Below are positions 1 through 4,977 of a stretch of DNA of 6,686 nucleotides, one piece after another. Position numbers and translations under genes: made by a program. The DNA is from Victivallales bacterium (lineage in GTDB: Bacteria; Verrucomicrobiota; Lentisphaeria; Oligosphaerales; Oligosphaeraceae): contig CAAGMX010000126.1 of NCBI GenBank assembly GCA_900771165.1, positions 1-6,686 on the forward strand, given 5' to 3'. The notes below the pieces were generated by a model. That model had not been told where the DNA came from, did not search any database, and saw only the letters and a list, made by a program, of their open reading frames with translations. Position 1 is the stretch's first letter; the number at the start of each line of letters is the position of its first letter.

Positions 1-1
1 A

Positions 2-82
2 CTGCCAGCATTGCTTGAAAAGGTGCTTCCAGAAACGAAGGAAGAAGCAAGAACGCCTTTCCTTCCGGGATTCTTCGACTAA
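2..82 (+). CDS. C-terminal tail of an unidentified upstream protein (partial, 5' end outside window)
   Basis: An open frame enters from the left edge and ends at TAA 80-82. It encodes 26 residues and finishes in FLPGFFD. The tail is Glu/Lys-rich followed by an aromatic, proline-containing end, which reads like real protein rather than noise. The next gene starts 47 bp downstream on the same strand with its own ribosome binding site, consistent with this being the preceding member of the same gene run. A similar PGFF tetrapeptide occurs near residues 38-41 of the protein at 600-1244, but the match is too short to claim relatedness. There is too little sequence to assign a family. Confidence 0.5.
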   Translation: MPALLEKVLPETKEEARTPFLPGFFD

Positions 83-129
83 AAATTCGTTCCCACCTCA
101 TTTTTACCGGACACTAGTGGGAGACCATC

Positions 130-468
130 ATGAGTTGGGTGACGCATAGCGAGGAACTGGTAGAATCCATCGCCATAGGGGAATCGAGTGTATACGAGGT
201 GGACGCCTACTGGGTGCTCCGCCAGGACATCCAGGAGATGATCAACCGGGCGGAAGCCATCAAAGTGTCCGGAGTCCGTGCCCAGTGGGTGCTGGAGGAC
301 GCCATCGAGCATCTCTACGGGGCAAAGGATGCCCTCTTCAATACCGCGGTCTTCAGCCGCACCCCCTCGAAAGCGAAGGAGCGGATCACGGAGATCCGGG
401 AGCACGTCAACGCCATGTCCGAGATTCTGGAATCGCTGGAGGAGCGGAATATCGCAGAGAAACAGTGA
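130..468 (+). CDS. Small helical protein of unknown function, 112 aa
   Basis: I do not recognise this gene. The ATG at 130 is preceded by GGGAG (119-123) at good spacing, and no better in-frame start lies upstream. The product has no signal peptide or membrane segment and should be cytoplasmic. It is almost entirely predicted helix: charged amphipathic stretches at about residues 27-45, 50-72 and 80-110, the last rich in Glu/Arg and coiled-coil-like (ITEIREHV, EILESLEERN). Short helical proteins of this kind often act as partners, chaperones or adaptors for larger neighbours, but nothing in the sequence shows that here. It lies 131 bp upstream of another helical gene on the same strand. Shorter open frames inside it in other frames are composition shadows. 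Confidence 0.8.
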   Translation: MSWVTHSEELVESIAIGESSVYEVDAYWVLRQDIQEMINRAEAIKVSGVRAQWVLEDAIEHLYGAKDALFNTAVFSRTPSKAKERITEIREHVNAMSEILESLEERNIAEKQ

Positions 469-481
469 CAGGGAGAAGGGC

Positions 482-519
482 GCAACGGCGCTGCGGCGTT
501 GCAGCATCACGTTTCGTGA
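482..519 (+). other. Two tandem intergenic hairpins
   Basis: Two adjacent inverted repeats fill part of the 131-bp gap between 468 and 600. GCAACG (482-487) pairs with CGTTGC (497-502) over a 9-nt loop, and TCACG (507-511) pairs perfectly with CGTGA (515-519) over a TTT loop. No T-tract follows, so this is not a classical intrinsic terminator. It could be a processing or attenuation structure in the leader of the gene at 600, or chance pairing in GC-rich DNA. Confidence 0.3.
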
Positions 520-599
520 GAACCTAGCGATGCCGTCTGCCCGCGGAGAATCCGTCTGTGCTACGGCAATACCCTTTGCTTGATAGGAGAACCCATACA

Positions 600-1244
600 A
601 TGGAAAGCACGAACATGAATACGATGATGAACCAGTCTGAGATCCAGGCCACCCCTGAATATGCCAGCAAGGTGGACTGGTTCTGCCATTTCCTCAAGGC
701 AAGCCTCTGTCCCGGGTTCTTCGAGTCTGGAAAGCCCGAGGAACCTGAGGTTCCTGCCCCCAAGAAGACCGTGGCGGGCTTTCTGGCCAAAGCAGGCGAG
801 GAGATGACGCAGAAGGAATGGGCGGAACTCTGCCAGGATCTGGGCCCCCGCTGGGGCGGAACCCTCAAGGGCCTTGCCGAAGTCTCCACCCGGATGGAGA
901 CCTATACCCGCTACGTGATGCGAAAGAAGCTGGAGGTGCCTACGCCGGAACAGGCGGAGTACCGCAAGGGCCTCCTGGCCGAGGCCCGGGAGTCCATCAT
1001 AAAAGCCATCCTCGCCGCCTTGATCGACAGGGAGGAGGAGGAGAAGACGGCCCAGGAACGGCCCGAGGTCCGCAACGTCGCCGCAGCCAAGGTCCTCACG
1101 GTGTCAGCGCTGGAGAACATCATTCAGATCCGCGAGGCAAAGGAACAGGGCACCGGGCCCCTTCTGGCAAATCTCGCCACTGTGCTCTTCCGCCTGGAGC
1201 GGGAGTACGCCTGCATGGATGCCGTGACGGCTCAGGAGGACTGA
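600..1244 (+). CDS. Helical cytoplasmic protein of unknown function, 214 aa
   Basis: I do not recognise this gene. The frame is open from GTG 558, but ATG 600 is preferred because AGGAGA (584-589) precedes it, while GTG 558 has no ribosome binding site. The N-terminal 20 residues are polar and Met/Asn-rich and probably disordered. A short aromatic, Cys-containing helix follows (about 24-40, VDWFCHFLK), then a Pro/Glu linker (44-56), then helices to the end, including a strongly acidic run (EEEE, 145-148) and amphipathic helices at 158-183 and 187-206. There is no signal peptide and no confident transmembrane segment. The 131-bp upstream gap contains two hairpins and an 11-bp motif that recurs upstream of the gene at 4835. 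The next gene starts 73 bp downstream, so co-transcription is plausible. Confidence 0.8.
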   Translation: MESTNMNTMMNQSEIQATPEYASKVDWFCHFLKASLCPGFFESGKPEEPEVPAPKKTVAGFLAKAGEEMTQKEWAELCQDLGPRWGGTLKGLAEVSTRMETYTRYVMRKKLEVPTPEQAEYRKGLLAEARESIIKAILAALIDREEEEKTAQERPEVRNVAAAKVLTVSALENIIQIREAKEQGTGPLLANLATVLFRLEREYACMDAVTAQED

Positions 1245-1250
1245 TAGGGC

Positions 1251-1278
1251 GGATTCCGTCAATGCCGGGGAATCCCCG
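1251..1278 (+). other. Overlapping, mutually exclusive intergenic stems
   Basis: In the 73-bp gap before the gene at 1318, GGATTCC (1251-1257) can pair perfectly with GGAATCC (1269-1275). Alternatively CGGGG (1266-1270) can pair with CCCCG (1274-1278) around an AAT loop. The two stems share bases and cannot form together. No U-run follows, and the ribosome binding site (1307-1314) lies outside both. It may be a weak regulatory or mRNA-processing structure. Chance is also possible in this GC-rich sequence. Confidence 0.25.
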
Positions 1279-1317
1279 CAGGCTTGTCAGCAAGAGAATG
1301 AGGGACAGAGGAGGAAA

Positions 1318-2076
1318 ATGGAGAAGACCCTGGAAGCCATCAAGAACACCATAAAGGAGGGGGATTGGGGGCCTTGCGCCCTGATGCGCTGGAATTATGG
1401 AAACAATCGTGTGGCGGAAACTTTCGTTCCCGCATCGGATATCCGGCTGACATGCGCAAGGATCGACGAAAAGGGCGATGTGGCCCTCTCCATGTCCGCG
1501 CCGTATGGGAAGAAGCAGCTGGGCTGTATGCGGTTGCGCCTGGCCGACAAGGACATCGTCCTCCTGACTTCAGGCTCCCGGAAGGGAATGAACTGCCTCC
1601 TGCGCGATGTCCGCGACAACGAAATGTTCTCCCCCCTCACCAACATCCGGCGCTGCCTGGATGAGTCCGAACTCACGGAAAGAGACATCGCCCAGCTCGG
1701 CTCCATGGTCTACACCAGATCCCTTGTTTCGGTTTCTCAGGTAACCATCCCGAAGTTCTACGTGATGACCCGCAGGCCCGCTACCCTGGAACCCCTGTGG
1801 AGCCGTTCGTTGTATGACTTGTTGGGAATCGATAGGGAAAGCGACAGTCCGGAGACGGCCAAGCAGAAGTTCGTCGCCGGAATCGACAAGATCAGCGAGA
1901 GAACCCAAACCGGATATCTCATCGACCCGAAGTATGTGGCTTCCGGGGGTATGCTGTGCATCTCCTGTCATGGGGCTGAACGGCAGACCGGCGGCCCGGT
2001 CTACATGGTGCCCCTCGACATCTTCGACTACCATTCCCAGGCCAATCTGTGGCACATCTTTGACCACTGCGGCTAA
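1318..2076 (+). CDS. Soluble alpha/beta protein of unknown function, 252 aa
   Basis: I do not recognise this gene. ATG 1318 follows a very strong AGAGGAGG (1307-1314) at short spacing, which fixes the start. No signal peptide or membrane segment is visible, so a cytoplasmic location is inferred. Residues 1-15 look helical. Residues 40-85 alternate hydrophobic and polar positions like a beta-sheet. A helix-rich middle (115-195) contains a conserved-looking LYDLLGIDRESDSPETAKQK stretch (165-184). The C-terminal 50 residues hold a CISCH pentad (214-218) and end in HCG. The CxxCH pattern formally matches a c-type haem site, but without an export signal covalent haem attachment is unlikely. Seven or more scattered cysteines are notable. 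The gap to the next coding start is unusually large (221 bp or more), so the next pair may have its own promoter. Confidence 0.8.
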   Translation: MEKTLEAIKNTIKEGDWGPCALMRWNYGNNRVAETFVPASDIRLTCARIDEKGDVALSMSAPYGKKQLGCMRLRLADKDIVLLTSGSRKGMNCLLRDVRDNEMFSPLTNIRRCLDESELTERDIAQLGSMVYTRSLVSVSQVTIPKFYVMTRRPATLEPLWSRSLYDLLGIDRESDSPETAKQKFVAGIDKISERTQTGYLIDPKYVASGGMLCISCHGAERQTGGPVYMVPLDIFDYHSQANLWHIFDHCG

Positions 2077-2297
2077 TCCATGGGATCTCTCCCTCGCCCA
2101 GCCCGCCGGAGGGGGAATCCTGGCGTCCCGGCCGTGTCGCTGATGTAAGAGAAACGGGGATTTTGGATAGTAGGGTGAAGTTCTCGCTGGGTGCGGTCAA
2201 GGTTTTCCTCCTCTTTCTTAAGGGCGCATAGGAAAGGATTTCCTTTTGCGCAGAAGGTTTTCTCATCATTCACTTCCCCATTCATAACGACTCTCAT
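2077..2297. other. 221-bp intergenic leader region
   Basis: This is the longest gene-free stretch among the + strand genes. I see no convincing sigma70 promoter, tRNA or long small ORF in it. It does contain a well-paired hairpin at 2224-2251, annotated separately, and a pyrimidine-rich stretch before ATG 2298 that lacks any ribosome binding site. Its size compared with the 21-bp gap that follows suggests that transcription of the exported pair 2298-4703 starts, or is regulated, here. Confidence 0.4.
2224..2251 (+). promoter_or_regulatory. Imperfect hairpin in the leader of the lipoprotein gene
   Basis: GCGCA (2224-2228) pairs with TGCGC (2247-2251), and AGGAAA (2230-2235) pairs with TTTCCT (2239-2244). 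The loop is GGA and there is a small internal bulge (T against TT), giving 11 base pairs in 28 nt. It lies 46 bp before ATG 2298 and 112 bp before ATG 2364. The sequence after it is not a clean T-run, so it may be a leader structure or operator rather than a terminator of the gene ending at 2076. Confidence 0.4.
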
Positions 2298-3308
2298 ATG
2301 ACTACTCTGTTCACTAGAATTTTCCGCCGCGGTTCCTCTGTTTTGCCCAAGGAGGGATGGCCCATGCTGGGCGCCTTCCTGGCGATGGGACTGGGGATGA
2401 TCTTTGTCTGTGGCTGTGCGACTTCCTCAAGGGAGAATACTGCCCTGGAAGGCTTCATGGCCGGTACGGTGTCCGCCGCCGGGGCCGAAGAGGATGTGGC
2501 AGCCCTGGAAGGGGTCTGGAAGGAGATTGGACAACTGGATGCCCAGGGTTCCTATGACATTTCCTATGATCTCGTGCGTCGGACGCTTTTTCAGGATTTC
2601 TCGGAGGATAATCTGGCGCACGCCTTGAATCACGCAGAAAAGCATCTCCTGAAGCTCCAGAAAATGTATGCTCACGAAAAGACGGTATTTGACAAGAGAT
2701 ACGATGTCCTGGAGGATGGCCTGCCCACGGGAAAGCGAAAGACCAAGTCCAAGGACATGGTGAGAGAGGAGAGATTTAATCTCATCGAAACGGAAAAAGC
2801 CCGTCGGATTGCGGAGGAGTTTGACGCATGCGGCCAGAACCTGGCCTGGTATATCAGCCAGATCGTCCGGCAGTATCCCCCTTCCGGGAACAAGGAGCTG
2901 CTCCGCCTGAAGAAAAAGGCCGAGCAACTGAAAAAAGCGGCCATGCTTTGGCGGTGCGAGTTCATCTCCTATGGCGTGATGGCTCCCTACTACGCGGAAT
3001 GTGCCCGCCAGCTCTTCCTGGCGGATGGCGAATGGTATCGCCTCTTCATTGCCCGCGGTCATGAATTGCACAGGGCCCTGGATTTCATTGCCGCTCCCGC
3101 CCATAGACAGTGGCTCCTGGAGTCCAACCTGGATGTCCGCAAGCAGTTCTTTGCCCTCTGGAAGGAGATGAAGAGCGAAGCGGGAAAGGCGGAATGGGAA
3201 GAATTTGTGGCGTGGTCCGGCCTCTCCGATACCATTGAGCCCAGCAAGGGAACGGGACAGGAGGGCTGGTGGCGCCGCATGGATGAAGCCCAGCGCTATT
3301 GGAAATAA
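2298..3308 (+). CDS. Probable lipoprotein of unknown function, up to 336 aa
   Basis: I recognise no family. Numbered from ATG 2298, a hydrophobic segment (23-37) ends in a lipobox-like VCGC with Cys40 as the likely lipidated residue, followed by a polar ATSS linker. The mature part is helical and highly charged, with Lys/Glu-rich stretches at 112-135, 145-175 and 198-215 and a Trp-rich end (WWRRMDEAQRYW). Start choice is uncertain. ATG 2298 has no ribosome binding site but gives an Arg/Lys-containing n-region. ATG 2364 has a near-perfect AAGGAGGG (2349-2356) seven bases upstream but leaves a signal peptide without positive charge, with the lipid Cys at residue 18. The outer bound is given here. 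The gene ends 21 bp before the next exported protein, so the two are probably one operon and may act together at the envelope. Altered residue use or transfer signs are not evident. Confidence 0.75.
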   Translation: MTTLFTRIFRRGSSVLPKEGWPMLGAFLAMGLGMIFVCGCATSSRENTALEGFMAGTVSAAGAEEDVAALEGVWKEIGQLDAQGSYDISYDLVRRTLFQDFSEDNLAHALNHAEKHLLKLQKMYAHEKTVFDKRYDVLEDGLPTGKRKTKSKDMVREERFNLIETEKARRIAEEFDACGQNLAWYISQIVRQYPPSGNKELLRLKKKAEQLKKAAMLWRCEFISYGVMAPYYAECARQLFLADGEWYRLFIARGHELHRALDFIAAPAHRQWLLESNLDVRKQFFALWKEMKSEAGKAEWEEFVAWSGLSDTIEPSKGTGQEGWWRRMDEAQRYWK

Positions 3309-3329
3309 CCCCAGGGAGGATCCGCCACG

Positions 3330-4703
3330 ATGTCACGTTTTTTTCTTGCTCTGCTTCTGCTGGCTTGTCTGCCCCTCTCGGCGAAGACGGGGATCCAGCA
3401 CGCCGGCGATATGGGCGGACTGTTCTCCGGGATTGCCACGGAGCACGGCATGAAGGAAGCGGTCTACGCCCCCGTGGATCGCTTCATCGATACCGCCTTC
3501 CCCGACCTGGTGAGGAAGCAATTCGGCGTCAGCCTGCCTGGCAACCACCGCAATATCGCCCACTGGGGCTTCAGCGGGGATATCCCCTTTGACCACGAAC
3601 CCCTGAAATCCTGGATGTCCGCCAACAACATCTCCAGGAAGGAATTCGCCACGCTGTGGCAGCGGGAAGTGAATGGCCTGGTGGACACGGTGATGAAGAA
3701 TACAGGCATAACCGTGCGGCAGGACGCCCAGGCCCTGACTGCCAGCTGCTACGATATGCATCTGCTGGGTGACCTCACTACCAAGGAAGCAAGGCTGATC
3801 CAAAGGCCCGATGCCATCATCAAGGATCTGGAGAAGAATCTGACAAGATTGTGCGGAAAGAATCTGGGGGTGGAGAAGACCGTAGGCAAGCTGCTGAGTC
3901 AGTACAAGCAGGCGGCGAAGGAAGGCTTTGCCATGGTGGGCGGCGAACGCCTGACCTCCCAGCAGATCGCCCAGAGAATGATCGACACCTTCAAAAGTGT
4001 GGATGCGGCCAAGGCGGTCTGGAGGAAATACGGCCAGGAACTCTCCGCCAAGGGAATCCGATCTTCCAAGGCCCTGGAAGGACTGGTCCAGGAAGACATG
4101 GCCCGGCTGATGAAAACCCCTTCTGCTCTTCGTCTGGAAAAGGCCCCGGCCAATCCGGCAGAAATGGCGAAGAATCTCGCCGGAAAGGCGGGAAAGGCCG
4201 GAAAGGCGGGAAAGGCCCTGAAAAAAGGCGTGAAGCGTACCCAGGTGGCCTACGGAATCCTCAATACCTCCACAGGCAGACTTTCCCTGGCCCTCAGAAC
4301 CGGCGTCATGGACGGATTGCTGGTCTTCGCCATGGATTCCGGAATCGCAACCTTTCACCATCTCAAGGGAGATACCTGGAAAGCCGAATACATCCGCGAA
4401 CTGCAATACGCTGCCATCAAGGGAGTCGTGGTGGGCACCTGTGTGGCGGTTGCCGTGGTGCTGGGTGCCGCGCCGGGCGGATGGATTGTCCTCGCCGTGG
4501 GCATCGGTTCCTACATCGTGACGGATCTGGCCATCAGGATCTGGGAAGCCCATGAAGCCAAACAGTACCTGACCATGGAAGACCTGCGAGGCTTCGGCTT
4601 CTCTCCCGGCGATAGCCTCCTGGCCCCCGGAGACTCCCTCCTCACCGCCCCCGCCCCCAGCATCCTCCGGGAAATCTCCAAAGAGAGCGTTTTGAGTAGG
4701 TAG
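3330..4703 (+). CDS. Exported protein with His/Asp-rich domain and C-terminal hydrophobic hairpin, 457 aa
   Basis: ATG 3330 follows AGGGAGGA (3313-3320). Residues 1-18 are a Sec signal peptide (Arg3, hydrophobic 4-16, cleavage after LSA at 18); a lipobox-like LLAC at 10-13 is an alternative but sits very early. An N-terminal domain (about 20-150) contains GNHRNIAHW (71-79), SGDIPFDHE (82-90) and DMHLLGD (142-148). The spacing of H73, H78, D84, H144 and D148 suggests a metal site. HxxGD-type motifs of this kind occur in zinc-dependent phospholipase C and S1/P1 nucleases, but the remaining ligands of those families are not evident, so this is only a hint. Residues 150-280 are helical. Then come a Lys/Gly/Ala repeat (285-296) and two hydrophobic segments (about 363-381 and 384-402) split by APGG, resembling a membrane-inserting hairpin. 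The tail repeats PGDSLL twice. An antisense open frame over this gene is a codon-bias shadow. Function unknown; an enzyme or toxin delivered to membranes is one possibility. Confidence 0.8.
   Translation: MSRFFLALLLLACLPLSAKTGIQHAGDMGGLFSGIATEHGMKEAVYAPVDRFIDTAFPDLVRKQFGVSLPGNHRNIAHWGFSGDIPFDHEPLKSWMSANNISRKEFATLWQREVNGLVDTVMKNTGITVRQDAQALTASCYDMHLLGDLTTKEARLIQRPDAIIKDLEKNLTRLCGKNLGVEKTVGKLLSQYKQAAKEGFAMVGGERLTSQQIAQRMIDTFKSVDAAKAVWRKYGQELSAKGIRSSKALEGLVQEDMARLMKTPSALRLEKAPANPAEMAKNLAGKAGKAGKAGKALKKGVKRTQVAYGILNTSTGRLSLALRTGVMDGLLVFAMDSGIATFHHLKGDTWKAEYIRELQYAAIKGVVVGTCVAVAVVLGAAPGGWIVLAVGIGSYIVTDLAIRIWEAHEAKQYLTMEDLRGFGFSPGDSLLAPGDSLLTAPAPSILREISKESVLSR
4182..4217 (+). repeat. Four tandem 9-bp repeats (GGAAAGGCS) inside the exported protein gene
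   Basis: GGAAAGGCG, GGAAAGGCC, GGAAAGGCG and GGAAAGGCC follow one another without a gap. The array is also two exact copies of an 18-bp unit. It encodes Gly-Lys-Ala four times (residues 285-296), followed by a basic LKKGVKR stretch. Because the unit is a multiple of three, copy-number change would keep the frame and vary the length of a basic linker just before the hydrophobic C-terminal part. Confidence 0.9.
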
Positions 4704-4834
4704 CACCAATGCGCTTTTGAAGGCAGAAATGGCGTATTTCCTTGGAGAGCATCACGTTCTGAATTTGTCAAAGACAACGCCTCCCATCGCCTGCGCTCAG
4801 CCAGTTTCCCGACATTAGTGAAGGAAGGGGGCAA
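4704..4834. other. Intergenic region upstream of the IS-interrupted gene
   Basis: This 131-bp stretch separates the exported-protein stop from the ATG at 4835. It holds a weak inverted repeat, GAAAT (4726-4730) with ATTTC (4736-4740), an 11-bp motif AGCATCACGTT (4748-4758) that also occurs at 503-513, and GACATTAGTG (4811-4820), which closely matches 110-119. I see no clear promoter and no intrinsic terminator with a T-tract. Confidence 0.4.
4821..4831 (+). promoter_or_regulatory. Strong ribosome binding site for the interrupted gene start at 4835
   Basis: AAGGAAGGGGG lies a few bases upstream of ATG 4835. It is as strong as the sites of the intact genes here and is the main reason to treat 4835 as a real start, although in the present sequence the frame ends after ten codons inside the insertion sequence. 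Confidence 0.45.
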
Positions 4835-4853
4835 ATGAGACATGGCGTAGTTA
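4835..4853 (+). pseudogene. 5' fragment of a gene interrupted by the insertion sequence
   Basis: ATG 4835 with a strong ribosome binding site opens a frame MRHGVV whose seventh codon is cut by the element; in the present sequence it stops at TGA 4862-4864 within the left inverted repeat region. Deleting the element and one TAGTTA copy joins base 4853 to 6573. The frame then continues without a stop through AGC AAG AGT AAC ATA GGA GAA AAA into ATG 6596 and on to the window edge. This reconstruction is exact at the base level. That 4835 is the true start is inference, since chance in-frame joining is not negligible and 6596 has its own ribosome binding site. Confidence 0.45.
4848..4853. repeat. 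Left target-site duplication, TAGTTA
   Basis: TAGTTA directly abuts the left inverted repeat and is repeated exactly at 6567-6572 on the right. The repeat runs to seven bases (TAGTTAG) if the first IR base is counted. Because target and IR share bases, the element could equally be drawn one base wider on each side with a 4-bp AGTT duplication. Confidence 0.75.
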
Positions 4854-4868
4854 GTGTCTGCTGATTAA
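4854..4868 (+). repeat. Left terminal inverted repeat of the IS
   Basis: GTGTCTGCTGATTAA is the exact reverse complement of 6552-6566. Pairing extends two more bases outward (AG and T positions) because they overlap the target sequence, and ends inward at 4869. Confidence 0.95.
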
Positions 4869-4977
4869 GGTGTCTTGTTTCAGCCAGGTGCAGACTTTGC
4901 CTGGCGAGTTGACGGCTCCTCCGGCCATCCGCTTCGCGCCGTGGCCTGCCCATGTGCATTCCGCCGATGCCGCCGTG
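4869..4977 (-). other. Non-coding 3' flank of the transposase within the IS
   Basis: About 109 bp lie between the transposase stop and the left inverted repeat. The only structure I see is GCCAGG (4883-4888) pairing with CCTGGC (4900-4905) over an 11-nt loop. It has no T-run on either side, so it is a poor intrinsic terminator. Confidence 0.35.

Noticed and set aside
110..118. GACACTAGT resembling the IS right-end junction (6562-6570), as a remnant of another IS copy
   Set aside because: Only nine bases match, there is no further IR sequence inward, and no partner end is nearby.
558..599. GTG 558 as start of the 214-residue protein
   Set aside because: No ribosome binding site precedes it, while ATG 600 has AGGAGA upstream. 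The extra 14 residues look like translated leader.
1957..1971. CISCH as a c-type cytochrome haem-binding site in the 252-residue protein
   Set aside because: The protein has no export signal, the motif occurs once, and no distal ligand context is visible. A chance CxxCH in a Cys-containing protein is more likely.
3357..3368. LLAC lipobox in the 457-residue exported protein
   Set aside because: The Cys falls at residue 13, which leaves too short a hydrophobic stretch for a typical lipoprotein signal. Cleavage after LSA at residue 18 fits better, though lipidation is not excluded.
3333..4709. Long open frame of 458 codons on the - strand, antisense to the exported protein gene
   Set aside because: It mirrors the + strand gene codon for codon. 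The + frame has a ribosome binding site, signal peptide and coherent domain order; the antisense product is Gly/His/Gln-rich with no recognisable features. A GC-rich codon-bias shadow.
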